From positions 1 through 64,000 of the forward strand of contig JBJKXC010000019.1 of the NCBI GenBank assembly GCA_045561735.1: a stretch of 64,000 bases of DNA. Direction: 5' to 3'. The notes under the pieces were generated by a model. It worked only from the letters and a program-made list of their open reading frames with translations, was not told the DNA's origin and searched no databases. The position numbers were made by a program, and so were the translations under genes. Positions 1 to 8,351 of this stretch are shown here, piece by piece. The stretch comes from UBA3537 sp045561735 (lineage in GTDB: Bacteria; Bacteroidota; Bacteroidia; Flavobacteriales; Flavobacteriaceae). Positions within the stretch are counted from its first letter, which is position 1. Each line of letters starts with the position of its first letter.

Positions 1-223
1 ACTGGGTTTTGTAGTCGTAGAGATCAATAGATGTGGAGCGGGTGGAGCGGTTAAAATTTAAAACGGAGTATTGTTGTCCATTTTTCATGGAATGCAATAC
101 TTCCATGCGCTCGGTTCTGAAGGATCCATTCCATATGTCTTCAAGGGTGATTTCTTTGACTTGGGCCAAAGAAATAAGTGAAAACGATACAAAAAATATT
201 GAAAATAGGGATTTTCGCAGCAT
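1..223 (-). CDS. S9 family peptidase, dipeptidyl peptidase IV type (5' part only)
   Basis: Only the first 74 codons are present; the gene runs off the left edge. The protein opens with a signal peptide (MLRKSLFSIFFVSFSLISLA, cleavage probably before QVKEIT). It continues with ITLEDIWNGSFRTERM and LHSMKNGQQYSVLNF, which I recognise as the N-terminal start of the beta-propeller of flavobacterial DPP IV-like serine peptidases. Such enzymes cut X-Pro or X-Ala dipeptides from peptides in the periplasm or on the outer membrane. The catalytic Ser-Asp-His region lies outside the window and cannot be checked. It diverges from the HMG-CoA reductase gene across about 140 AT-rich bases. The family call is fairly safe; substrate specificity is not visible. 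Confidence 0.8.
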   Translation of the reverse strand, partial: MLRKSLFSIFFVSFSLISLAQVKEITLEDIWNGSFRTERMEVLHSMKNGQQYSVLNFNRSTRSTSIDLYDYKTQ

Positions 224-337
224 AGAATTGAATGTAAAAATGACATCAATTTTACTAAAAAAAAATCAGAATTCCGCTTTTACCAAGTGATTAATCCTCA
301 ATTTAACAATTGCCTTTTCATATAATGGATAGAATAG

Positions 338-345
338 TATCTTTG
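338..345 (+). promoter_or_regulatory. Bacteroidota -7 box (TATCTTTG) for the HMG-CoA reductase gene
   Basis: TATCTTTG matches the TAnnTTTG -7 element of Bacteroidota. A possible -33 TTG lies at 310-312, but its spacing of 25 is longer than usual. The box ends on the GTG at 345 that would otherwise be a start codon. This favours the ATG at 363 as the real start. Confidence 0.45.
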
Positions 346-362
346 TGCATCAATACACAAGC

Positions 363-1673
363 ATGCAAAAATCAATCTCGGGGTTTTCTAAATTGTCTAA
401 AGTTGAAAAAATTAATTGGCTGATTGCTAATCACTTTGGAAATAACAAACAAGCCAAAACTGTTTTGGAATCCTATTGGAATGAAGACAAAAAACTGCAG
501 CAATTGCATGACGAGTTTATAGAAAATACCATTTCAAACTTTTATATGCCTTTCGGGGTTGCACCCAACTTTTTAATCAATGAAAGGCTTTACGCTCTAC
601 CAATGACCATTGAAGAAAGTTCCGTAGTGGCTGCTGCCAGCAATGCCGCTAAGTTTTGGTTGAGCCGAGGTGGTTTTAAAACAACGGTATTGTCCACTGA
701 AAAAATTGGACATGTTCACTTTACGTTTAAGGGTGAAAAAGACGCTTTAAGCAACTATTTTGAAGCTTTAAAACCTCAACTTTTAAAGTCCACTGCGTCT
801 TTAACAAAAAACATGGAAAAACGCGGGGGTGGTATTTTAGATTTACAGCTGATTGATTGTACATCAAAAATGCCGCATTATTACCAACTCGAAGTAACTT
901 TTGAAACCGCTGATGCCATGGGTGCGAATTTTATCAATTCATGCTTGGAACAAATCGCGGTAACTTTTGAAACTTTATCTAAAGACGTTTCTAGTCTAAA
1001 AGGGTTTCTACCTGAAGTTGTAATGAGTATATTATCGAATTATGTTCCCAATTGCGTCGTTCGTGCCGAAGTGAGCTGTGCAGTGGATGATTTAACACTT
1101 GAGGGTCATTTTACTGGAAGTGAATTTGCTGAAAAATTCATACAAGCGGTACGTATTGCGGAAGTTGAACCCTTTCGTGCTGTCACTCACAATAAAGGCA
1201 TTATGAATGGTGTAGATGCCCTGGTCATCGCCACTGGAAATGATTTTAGAGCGGTTGAAGCCGGGGTTCATGCCTATGCGGCAAAATCGGGACAATATGC
1301 AAGTTTATCCCATGCCACACTAGAAAACAATATGTTCAGGTTTTGGGTAGACCTCCCCCTTGCCCTAGGGACTGTTGGGGGACTAACGGCCTTACACCCC
1401 ATGGTGAAATTTGCCTTGGAATTGCTGGACAAACCCTCTGCTAAAGACTTGATGCAAATTGTTGCTGTTGCGGGACTGGCCCAAAATTTCGCAGCCCTGC
1501 GCTCCCTCACTACCACCGGAATTCAAAAAGGGCATATGAAAATGCACTTGCTTAACATTTTAAATCAATTGCAGGCCAATCCGGCTGAAAAAGAACAATT
1601 GATCACACATTTTAAAACCAATAGTGTTTCCCAAAGTGCGGTGGCCGAAGCCCTTAAAAACCTACGTGACTAA
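363..1673 (+). CDS. mvaA: Hydroxymethylglutaryl-CoA reductase, class II type
   Basis: Interconverts HMG-CoA and mevalonate with a nicotinamide cofactor; in this clade it most likely serves the mevalonate route to isoprenoids. The 436-residue product has the class II signature. The catalytic Glu is in ENTISNFYMPFG (about residue 54), the Lys in HNKGIMNGVD (about 278), the Asp in ATGNDFRAVEAG (about 294), and the His in TGIQKGHMKMH (about 391). All four catalytic positions are intact, and no membrane segment is present, unlike class I enzymes. I chose the ATG at 363 over an in-frame GTG at 345 because 345 lies inside a TAnnTTTG promoter box. The stop overlaps the next gene by one base, so the two are probably co-translated. 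The 'degradative' label often given to this class need not reflect its direction here. Confidence 0.9.
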   Translation: MQKSISGFSKLSKVEKINWLIANHFGNNKQAKTVLESYWNEDKKLQQLHDEFIENTISNFYMPFGVAPNFLINERLYALPMTIEESSVVAAASNAAKFWLSRGGFKTTVLSTEKIGHVHFTFKGEKDALSNYFEALKPQLLKSTASLTKNMEKRGGGILDLQLIDCTSKMPHYYQLEVTFETADAMGANFINSCLEQIAVTFETLSKDVSSLKGFLPEVVMSILSNYVPNCVVRAEVSCAVDDLTLEGHFTGSEFAEKFIQAVRIAEVEPFRAVTHNKGIMNGVDALVIATGNDFRAVEAGVHAYAAKSGQYASLSHATLENNMFRFWVDLPLALGTVGGLTALHPMVKFALELLDKPSAKDLMQIVAVAGLAQNFAALRSLTTTGIQKGHMKMHLLNILNQLQANPAEKEQLITHFKTNSVSQSAVAEALKNLRD

Positions 1674-2569
1674 TGGAAAAATTTTATAGCCACGGAAAAT
1701 TGTTAATCACTGCAGAATATGCAGTTTTGGACGGTGCCAAAGCCTTGGCCCTACCTACCAAATTAGGACAATCGCTTGAAGTAAAACCCATTGAAAGGCC
1801 CGAAATTCGTTGGAAAAGTTTTGACCATAATGGCACACTTTGGTTTGAAACAACTTTACAACTTCCAAGCTTTGAAGCAAACGTAACCAATGAAACAGCA
1901 AAGCGACTTTCGGAGTGTTTTTTGGCGATCGCCAAACTTCAACCTGGCTGTTTTGTAGCCCATAATGGATTTGAAATGCATAGCCGTTTGGAGTTTCCTC
2001 AAAATTGGGGGTTAGGGTCGTCCTCAACATTGATTAACAATTTGGCACAATGGGCCAAAGTAGATGCCTACAAGCTGCTAGCTGCAACTTTTGGTGGCAG
2101 TGGCTATGACATTGCTTGTGCGCAACACCCCTACCCGATTACTTTTCAAAAAAACTTAAAATCATCTCCCAAGGTTGAAAAAGCAGTGTTTAATCCATCT
2201 TTTAAAGACCAGCTATTTTTTGTACACCAGAACCAAAAGCAAAACAGCCGCGACGCCATTGCACACTACAATACCCTAAAAACAACACAAAGTCTTGATT
2301 TTTCTGAATTGAATGCCCTTACCGATGGACTTTTGGTGGCCACTACTTTAGAAGAATTTGAAGTACTGATGAGCAAACACGAGACTATTGTGGGCAATCT
2401 TATCCAACACCCCCCCATAAAAGCCTCACACTTTTCTGATTACAATGGGGCGATAAAAAGTTTGGGCGCTTGGGGCGGAGATTTCTTTTTGGCAACTGGA
2501 AACAACCTTCAATATTTTAAGGATAAAGGGTATACCACGATTATCTCCTTTGGGGAGATGGTATTATAA
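1673..2569 (+). CDS. GYDIA-type GHMP kinase, probable mevalonate-pathway kinase
   Basis: A 298-residue GHMP-superfamily small-molecule kinase. It opens with FYSHGKLLITAEYAVLDG, the GHMP N-terminal motif. It has the phosphate-binding loop WGLGSSSTLINN near residues 113-124 and the GSGYDIACAQ segment (about 141-150) that names the GYDIA family in Bacteroidota. Its start overlaps the stop of HMG-CoA reductase (TAATG), so both are in one transcript. That context suggests mevalonate kinase or phosphomevalonate kinase activity, but the substrate cannot be read from sequence. The C-terminal third is more divergent than typical mevalonate kinases. A terminator follows between it and the convergent ppiD-like gene. 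Confidence 0.82.
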   Translation: MEKFYSHGKLLITAEYAVLDGAKALALPTKLGQSLEVKPIERPEIRWKSFDHNGTLWFETTLQLPSFEANVTNETAKRLSECFLAIAKLQPGCFVAHNGFEMHSRLEFPQNWGLGSSSTLINNLAQWAKVDAYKLLAATFGGSGYDIACAQHPYPITFQKNLKSSPKVEKAVFNPSFKDQLFFVHQNQKQNSRDAIAHYNTLKTTQSLDFSELNALTDGLLVATTLEEFEVLMSKHETIVGNLIQHPPIKASHFSDYNGAIKSLGAWGGDFFLATGNNLQYFKDKGYTTIISFGEMVL

Positions 2570-2592
2570 AAAAAGGACTGAAAAATCAGTCC
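2568..2592 (-). terminator. Intrinsic terminator of the ppiD-like gene
   Basis: On the minus strand GGACTGA-TTTT-TCAGTCC forms a 7-bp stem with a 4-base loop, followed directly by seven T. Read on the plus strand the same stem lacks a clean T tract, so it mainly serves the minus-strand operon that ends at 2618. Confidence 0.8.
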
Positions 2593-2617
2593 CTTAAAAT
2601 TATTTATTTGAAATTTT

Positions 2618-4765
2618 CTAGTAAAAAACAGCTCTGTTATCCTCAATCTCAGCAGCGTCTTTAAGAGCATTGTACAATTGGGTATTGACTGCATTTTCCT
2701 TGGCTTTTCCAACTCTGTTGGCGGCGGCTTGGTAACTTGGAAGCGCAGCTGCTGCCGTCACTTTGGTGACTTGAATAGCATAAACCCCCGAATTTCCTGA
2801 AATGAGCTCAGAAGTAGCACCTTCTGCCAATCCAAAGGCGGTTCCAATGACCAAAGGCTCACGACCAGCCCCTGAAAGGGTTGGATTTTTCATGTTGACT
2901 GCAACGGCCGTTTTGATGGTTTGACCTTCTGCAGTGGCGATCTCATCAAGAGTTGTGGCAGAGATGCGGTCCTTTATAATCTCTGCTTTCTTTTCTTTTC
3001 TTATTTCTGGCAAAGCTGTAACAGAGCCACTTTCTGTAGACATCAAACCTGCTGTGTTGACTCCAGTGAGCTTTACAACCACAAAGCCACCTGCTGTAGT
3101 ATTAAAGCTTTTAAAATCACCCTCGCTGGCACTATCATCGAAAGCCCAACGTACAATGGCGCGTTGTGCACCCAAGCCAGGGATGTTTTCATCCAACTCC
3201 TTGATACTGCTTACCGGTCGAACTTCATAGTTGTTTTCGGCAGCAACGGTTTCAAAATCAGCATCGGCAACAGCAATTTCAAATTTTGATTTGTTCTTAA
3301 AAACTTCATCAACCGTTTCAACTGAGGGCTCAATGGCTTGCGATATGGTCGCTACTTTATAGGCTTGTTGAAAGGTGCCTTGCCCTAAAATTTCTATCAC
3401 GTGGTAACCAAAATCGGTTCTCACAACCCCTAAACTTCCTTTGGGATTTTCAAAAGAATAGGCCTTAAACTCAGGTGCAAAACCAGCAGTGTAGGCAAAT
3501 TCTATCACGCCGTCTTTTTCATTGCTCACTTTGTCTGAAGACAAAGAAAGAAGAGATTTGAATTTAGAGCGGTTTCGCTTTAAAACCTTGTAAATACTAT
3601 CGGCAGTTGTTTTGGCTTCCGCTTCTGTTTTGGTGACCGAAGCATCTGCGCGAGTGCTCCCTACAAAAGGGGTCAATATGTGGCGGACTTTCGCAGAATC
3701 TGGAATGCGTTTTAAAGATACCATTTTGGATAATTTATAAAATCCTGATTCTTTGTAAGGCCCATAAATTTCACCTTCAGCAAGTCCAGATATTTTATCG
3801 GCTTGGTCTGATGCAAAAGATGATTTAAAAACATAATTGTCATTGTAATTATCAGCAGAATAGGAGTTGACAAATTCAGCATTGTCTTTGGTGTTTTTAA
3901 ACCCTACAATGGTTTGCGTTGCATTGGCAGCTTCATTGAATTCCTCACGGTCAGCAACTAAAGCACTTAAATCGGCTTGGATGGCTTGTTCATCTGCTAA
4001 GGAAGCTTCTTCTTTAAATTCCACAAAAACCAAATCCCTTGACGCCTCAACCTCATATTTTTTAGGAAAGCGCTTCATGTAGGCTTTGATTTCTGAGGTC
4101 TTGACTGATATGGTACTGTCAGCGACACTAAAGTATGGAATTTGAAGGTATTTCAAATCGACCTTGTCGTTCTCAAGTTGGTAATCCAATTCTCCTTCTG
4201 TAAGGGTTCCCGTAATTCCGGATTTAACCATATTAAAATAAGCTTGTTGAACACCAGAAATTGCAACATTTTGTTCAAAATTTGTCCAAGATTTATAGTC
4301 TATAACAGTACCTCCTAGGGTCGTTGTCTCAGGGTCAATAGCTTTAAGATTGGCGATAAATTCGTTCAATTTGTCTTGGTCGAAGAGACCCGCTTCATTT
4401 TTAAATTCATCAAAAGATCCTAAATTTTGCTCTAATAGGTTTCGCATATAATCACGCTCTACAGACAATCCGAGCGCGTCGTATTGAGATTGCATGACTT
4501 TGGCACGAACTTCGTTATCCCATGCACGATTCATGGCTTGCGTGTTGGTCATGGAGCCATTTGATTGGCGTTGAATGTTTTCCACCTTCTTCATGAATTC
4601 ATTGCGTTCTACATCAACCCCATTAATTGTCGCAATGGAGGAATCAGCTGCTGAACTGGACCCTAAATTGGTAAAAATGTCTCCAATAATAAATGAAAAT
4701 AATGCGAGAGCAATAACGATAATTAAGAAAATTGATCGTTGTCTAATTTTGTTTAATACAGCCAT
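2618..4765 (-). CDS. Membrane-anchored peptidylprolyl isomerase / chaperone, PpiD-SurA type
   Basis: A 715-residue periplasmic folding factor held by one N-terminal transmembrane helix (about residues 11-33, SIFLIIVIALALFSFIIGDI). A SurA-like chaperone region follows. A parvulin-type domain begins near VRHILTPFVGS and closes with FGYHVIEI (about residues 365-465). The C-terminal half is a second chaperone-like region that ends in an alanine-rich helix. PpiD-like proteins help outer-membrane and secreted proteins fold as they leave SecYEG. It is the last gene of the run starting with coaX, separated from the CNNM gene by 96 bases, and is followed by a strong terminator. The family call is secure; whether it has isomerase activity is not shown. 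Confidence 0.88.
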   Translation of the reverse strand: MAVLNKIRQRSIFLIIVIALALFSFIIGDIFTNLGSSSAADSSIATINGVDVERNEFMKKVENIQRQSNGSMTNTQAMNRAWDNEVRAKVMQSQYDALGLSVERDYMRNLLEQNLGSFDEFKNEAGLFDQDKLNEFIANLKAIDPETTTLGGTVIDYKSWTNFEQNVAISGVQQAYFNMVKSGITGTLTEGELDYQLENDKVDLKYLQIPYFSVADSTISVKTSEIKAYMKRFPKKYEVEASRDLVFVEFKEEASLADEQAIQADLSALVADREEFNEAANATQTIVGFKNTKDNAEFVNSYSADNYNDNYVFKSSFASDQADKISGLAEGEIYGPYKESGFYKLSKMVSLKRIPDSAKVRHILTPFVGSTRADASVTKTEAEAKTTADSIYKVLKRNRSKFKSLLSLSSDKVSNEKDGVIEFAYTAGFAPEFKAYSFENPKGSLGVVRTDFGYHVIEILGQGTFQQAYKVATISQAIEPSVETVDEVFKNKSKFEIAVADADFETVAAENNYEVRPVSSIKELDENIPGLGAQRAIVRWAFDDSASEGDFKSFNTTAGGFVVVKLTGVNTAGLMSTESGSVTALPEIRKEKKAEIIKDRISATTLDEIATAEGQTIKTAVAVNMKNPTLSGAGREPLVIGTAFGLAEGATSELISGNSGVYAIQVTKVTAAAALPSYQAAANRVGKAKENAVNTQLYNALKDAAEIEDNRAVFY

Positions 4766-4861
4766 GAAATTGTTGTCTAAAAATTTAAAATATAGTGGAC
4801 GAAATTACCAATTTAATTTGAATTAATAAAAAGGGATTTAATATTTGTTCAACAGAAATGC

Positions 4862-6157
4862 TTAAAGTGAATCATCTGTAGTGAGTTTCAGTGAAATCAT
4901 TTCAATTTTGGTATTGGATACTTCTTCGATAGTAAACTTAAAATTTGCGATGCAAATTTGTTCATTTTTAACAGGAATCGTTTCAGTATGGTGAACAATC
5001 AACCCTCCTAGGGTTTCATAATTTTCATGCTCTGGCAATAGTAATTTATAGGTTTCATTAAGATAATCCACCTCTAAACGAGCAGAAAAGAGAAAGGAGT
5101 CCTTATCCAACTGTTTTTCAGTGAGCGCGACTGAGTCGTGTTCGTCTTCAATTTCACCAAATAACTCTTCTACAATGTCTTCTACAGTTAAAATACCGGA
5201 GGTTCCTCCATATTCGTCCACTACAACAGCTAAACTTTTCCGCTTTTTAGTTAAAACGTTCAAAATATCTTTTGCCAACATTGTTTCTGGGACAAACTCA
5301 ACAGGCATCAACATGGATTTTATAGACTTTGGATTTTTAAATAAGTCAAAGGCATGAACGTAGCCTAGAATATCGTCAATTGAGTTCTTATAAACTACAA
5401 TTTTTGAATGCCCGGTTTGTGTAAATAACGTACTCAATTTTTGGATATTATCGTGAATTTCAATGGCGGTTAATTCGGTACGAGGTATCATTACTTCTCT
5501 GGCCTTGACATCTGAAAAGTCCAGTGCATTTTGAAAAATCATGATTTCACTGTCAATAGCCTCATCTCCCGCAACCGTTGCTATTTGTTCACTGATGTAA
5601 TGCCCTAATTCTACTTTGGTAAATGCCAAAGGAATTTCATCTCCTTTAGTTTTAAAAAATATTTTTAAAACCAAATCTGAAATCCAAATCACAAAATTTG
5701 AAAAAAATGAAAAAGCGATATAAAAAACATAGGCTGGAAGCGCCAATAATTTTAGTAACGTATTGGCATATATTTGAAAAAAGACTTTAGGTAAGAACTC
5801 CGCAGTGACTAATATAATCAAAGTTGATACAATTGTTTGGGTCAACAAACTTAATTCGTCGAAAAAATAGTAAAAAAAGCCTGCTTCATTGGAAATATGG
5901 GTTGAAAACCAAGCAACCAATAGTTCGCCCATGTACAAGCCATAAACAACAAGTGCAATGTTGTTGCCAATTAGCATCGTGGCTATAAATTTAGAAGGCT
6001 TAGCAGTTATTTTAGTGAGCAATTTGGATAAAAATCCAACTTGTTTTTTTTCAATTTCAATGTGAATTTTGTTGGAGGAAATAAAAGCGATTTCCATGCC
6101 TGAAAAGAAGGCTGAAAAAAATAAACTGAATATGATAATAAGGACTTCTGAGGTCAT
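4862..6157 (-). CDS. CNNM/CorC (hemolysin-type) membrane protein with CBS domains
   Basis: A 431-residue protein in three parts. A DUF21/CNNM membrane domain (about residues 1-175) has three to four helices and the SAFFSGMEIAFISSNK start. A CBS pair (about 200-320) begins at AREVMIPRTELTAI and includes VVVDEYGGTSGILTVEDIVEELFGEIEDE. A CorC/HlyC C-terminal domain (about 345-425) follows. The family is linked to Mg2+ or other cation homeostasis, and the older 'hemolysin' name is misleading. GldE of gliding motility belongs to the same superfamily, but the usual GldD/ssb neighbours are absent here. It lies 13 bases after a small membrane-protein gene within the lptC-coaX run. Confidence 0.85.
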   Translation of the reverse strand: MTSEVLIIIFSLFFSAFFSGMEIAFISSNKIHIEIEKKQVGFLSKLLTKITAKPSKFIATMLIGNNIALVVYGLYMGELLVAWFSTHISNEAGFFYYFFDELSLLTQTIVSTLIILVTAEFLPKVFFQIYANTLLKLLALPAYVFYIAFSFFSNFVIWISDLVLKIFFKTKGDEIPLAFTKVELGHYISEQIATVAGDEAIDSEIMIFQNALDFSDVKAREVMIPRTELTAIEIHDNIQKLSTLFTQTGHSKIVVYKNSIDDILGYVHAFDLFKNPKSIKSMLMPVEFVPETMLAKDILNVLTKKRKSLAVVVDEYGGTSGILTVEDIVEELFGEIEDEHDSVALTEKQLDKDSFLFSARLEVDYLNETYKLLLPEHENYETLGGLIVHHTETIPVKNEQICIANFKFTIEEVSNTKIEMISLKLTTDDSL

Positions 6158-6170
6158 TTAGTTATAAATT

Positions 6171-6353
6171 CTATCTGTCTTTAAATCGCTGCTGAAATTT
6201 ATTCCTAAAAAAGAATATAAAAATCGCAAAAGCTACAAAAAATAATGATAGGTAGGCCCCTTCTCTATTAGAAGCCCACTTTTCGAAGGCATCATAAGCA
6301 AATAAAATTGCAAAAAAGAGATAAAAATATTTAAAATACTGTAAAAATTTCAT
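6171..6353 (-). CDS. Small two-helix membrane protein
   Basis: A 60-residue protein with two hydrophobic stretches (about 8-22 and 34-50) joined by FEKWASNREGAY and ending in a basic tail, RNKFQQRFKDR. Function unknown. It is probably real because it sits tightly between lptC (36 bases) and the CNNM gene (13 bases) on the same strand, and the Trp/Glu-containing loop and basic tail are typical of small inner-membrane proteins conserved at this place in flavobacterial genomes. A very short membrane protein could also be a chance open frame in AT-rich DNA, but the context argues against that. Confidence 0.7.
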   Translation of the reverse strand: MKFLQYFKYFYLFFAILFAYDAFEKWASNREGAYLSLFFVAFAIFIFFFRNKFQQRFKDR

Positions 6354-6389
6354 GCATTTAACAGATTGATATTATAGTAAATATAAGTA

Positions 6390-6944
6390 TTATTCCGCAA
6401 TGTAAATCCTGCCCGTGACTTCTAAAACTTGGGCATTTGTAAAATCTTGATTGGCGTCAAAGCCATTGCCATTGGTGATATAGTCTTTGGTTCTAAATTT
6501 TACAGGAAAATCTGTAAATAACCATTCTTTTTTTTGATCGTAATACAATTGATCAGAGAAAAGCGTATCATTAGTGGCTGTTGTTAAAACGACATCGCCT
6601 CTCAAATCAATGAGATCTGTTTCATTATATACCATGGCGTGGTTTGACACCACTGTACTTGATTCTTTTTTTTTGTCAAATAGTGTAAGATGGATACCTT
6701 CTGGAAATTCGTAAAAAGGGAAGTCATGATTCGAAAAATTAATCATTTTTGGGCTTACCAGAAAAGAAGTTAATCGCCCAGAATCTGTATATTTTGTGTT
6801 TATGTTTTCGGCAATAGACATGGGTAAAAAGTCTGTTTTATTGCTTATTTGAACTTGATCAAGCCTTTTGGAACAAGAAAAAAGCATGGCTATTACGGAT
6901 AAAATAGCAATTCTTTTAATTGAGATGGAAGGCTTTATTTTCAT
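6390..6944 (-). CDS. lptC: LptC-like LPS-export periplasmic lipoprotein
   Basis: A 184-residue protein with a lipoprotein signal (VIAMLFSC, acylated Cys at about residue 23 from this start). It then has a LptC/OstA-like beta-jellyroll with the telltale pattern HAMVYNETDLIDLRGDVV, followed by FSDQLYYDQKKEWLFTDFPV and a closing NGNGFDANQDFTNAQVLEVTG. In LPS transport LptC receives lipid from LptB2FG and passes it to LptA. The ATG at 6944 overlaps the upstream stop by one base (TGATG), which is why I prefer it over an adjacent in-frame TTG at 6947. Its place among envelope genes fits. The assignment rests on the repeated beta-strand pattern rather than strong identity. Confidence 0.8.
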   Translation of the reverse strand: MKIKPSISIKRIAILSVIAMLFSCSKRLDQVQISNKTDFLPMSIAENINTKYTDSGRLTSFLVSPKMINFSNHDFPFYEFPEGIHLTLFDKKKESSTVVSNHAMVYNETDLIDLRGDVVLTTATNDTLFSDQLYYDQKKEWLFTDFPVKFRTKDYITNGNGFDANQDFTNAQVLEVTGRIYIAE

Positions 6945-8323
6945 CAAAGATTTGGTACTGTAACACTACGCTGAATCCAACAGCCAATATTGATTGTTTC
7001 ACCTGCTCTTCCAGATGAAAATATCTCACTTTTTTGAGGGGCTTTTGCTTTGAAGTTAGCGATTGATTTAGCCGCATTTTTCTTCATATTTGGGTCCACT
7101 CTGCTGGCCTTCGCGGCTTCCCTAGCAGCCAACCAATAGACTGCTCTTTTAGAAAAATTATCCATACCACAATTGTTGGCACTTTTAGCATACATTGCTG
7201 CTATGGCAAGATAGGACCTCCCCATGCTGGGGTTAAAGTTTAGGGTTTTTTTGTAGTATGTTCGTGCCTGAGCATAGCGCCCTTTTTTTTTGAAGTTTGT
7301 GGCAATTTTAAATAAAATTTTTGCTTTGGCAAATTCATCGGTTTCAAGATTTACTGCCTGATTGTAAAACACCAATGCTTCATCCGTTTGGGCTGATTTT
7401 TCTTTTAACAATCCAAGATAAAAAGAAGTGTCAGCATTGGGCTCAATATTATTTTTTTGTTCCACAATTTTGACAAATAACGGATCTTCATTACAGCCTT
7501 TCGCATACATTCTGTTCATAGCGCGTTGCAACCACAATCCATCATTTTTAAAAGTTTGAAAATCTCGTCTATATAATGCGATCAAATTTTCGCAGTTGGC
7601 ACGAGATCCTAATTTCACATCAATACTCGATGAAATTTGTTCATAAGCTTTCAAATAACTATTGTAAGACTTTAATCGAGATTCGTCAGTTCGAGAAAGT
7701 TCTTTTGTAGCACCTTCTTCATTTAAAAATGCATTTCTTTTGTTGGTGTAGTTTTTAACCTCATTCTCAACTTTCTCCGATACAACTTCGTAGCTATTAA
7801 AAAGCTCTTGTGCAAGTAAATTTCCAGCGTCATACATATCTACAACCAACGAAAAATAGGTGTATAAGCTCTTCGGATTGGTAAATGTTTGAGGATCGCT
7901 GTTATAAGCTTCACTAAAATCTGTATGTAACTGTACTTTGTTTATACCAAGCTCTTGTCTGTTGTCGTATCTCAGCTGGCAGGCCTTTGCCATGTAGGTC
8001 CCTTTGGGAGTGACTGCTGCAAAGTAGTGGGCACGTTCTTCCCACAGTGCCAACATATCATTTATAAAATTAACTTTTTCTTCACCAGAACTCTTTTTAA
8101 TTTTGTCTTTCAAAATACGTTCTCCATAAATAAAAATAGCTTTGTTAAAACGAGGGTTTCTTTTTCTAAGTTCCATCCAGGGGGTGTATGCAGCATCGTA
8201 GTTTTTAGATTTCACATACTCACTAAAAATAGATAACGTTTGAATGTCTTCTTGATTTTGTGTGAAACCAGGAGTTAAAAAAATGGAAAGAAATGCGACA
8301 ATCAATATATTTTTGTGGTTCAT
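6944..8323 (-). CDS. Secreted/periplasmic TPR-repeat protein
   Basis: A 459-residue protein with a signal peptide (about 1-21, ending FLTPGFTQ). It is an all-helical protein with TPR-like units; the clearest is near residues 310-375 (FYLGLLKEKSAQTDEALVFYNQAV, then AKILFKIATNFKKKGRYAQARTYYKKTL). The final part includes SNNCGMDNFSKRAVYWLAAREAAKA and a short Cys-containing tail. Proteins of this design are conserved beside LptC and the pantothenate kinase in flavobacteria, but I know of no assigned role. Scaffolding of an outer-membrane assembly process would fit the neighbours and is only inference. Its stop overlaps the lptC start by one base, implying coupled translation. Confidence 0.75.
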   Translation of the reverse strand: MNHKNILIVAFLSIFLTPGFTQNQEDIQTLSIFSEYVKSKNYDAAYTPWMELRKRNPRFNKAIFIYGERILKDKIKKSSGEEKVNFINDMLALWEERAHYFAAVTPKGTYMAKACQLRYDNRQELGINKVQLHTDFSEAYNSDPQTFTNPKSLYTYFSLVVDMYDAGNLLAQELFNSYEVVSEKVENEVKNYTNKRNAFLNEEGATKELSRTDESRLKSYNSYLKAYEQISSSIDVKLGSRANCENLIALYRRDFQTFKNDGLWLQRAMNRMYAKGCNEDPLFVKIVEQKNNIEPNADTSFYLGLLKEKSAQTDEALVFYNQAVNLETDEFAKAKILFKIATNFKKKGRYAQARTYYKKTLNFNPSMGRSYLAIAAMYAKSANNCGMDNFSKRAVYWLAAREAAKASRVDPNMKKNAAKSIANFKAKAPQKSEIFSSGRAGETINIGCWIQRSVTVPNL

Positions 8324-8351
8324 ATTTATTTAGTTTTGTTTAAATTCACTT

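Noticed and set aside
33..290. Plus-strand 85-codon open frame at the left edge
   Set aside because: It is antisense to a clear signal-peptide-bearing DPP IV-type N-terminus on the minus strand and has no family features.
4862..6157. Gliding-motility protein GldE
   Set aside because: GldE shares this CNNM/CBS architecture, but gldE normally neighbours gldD and ssb. Here the neighbours are lptC and a PpiD-like gene, so only the general family is called.
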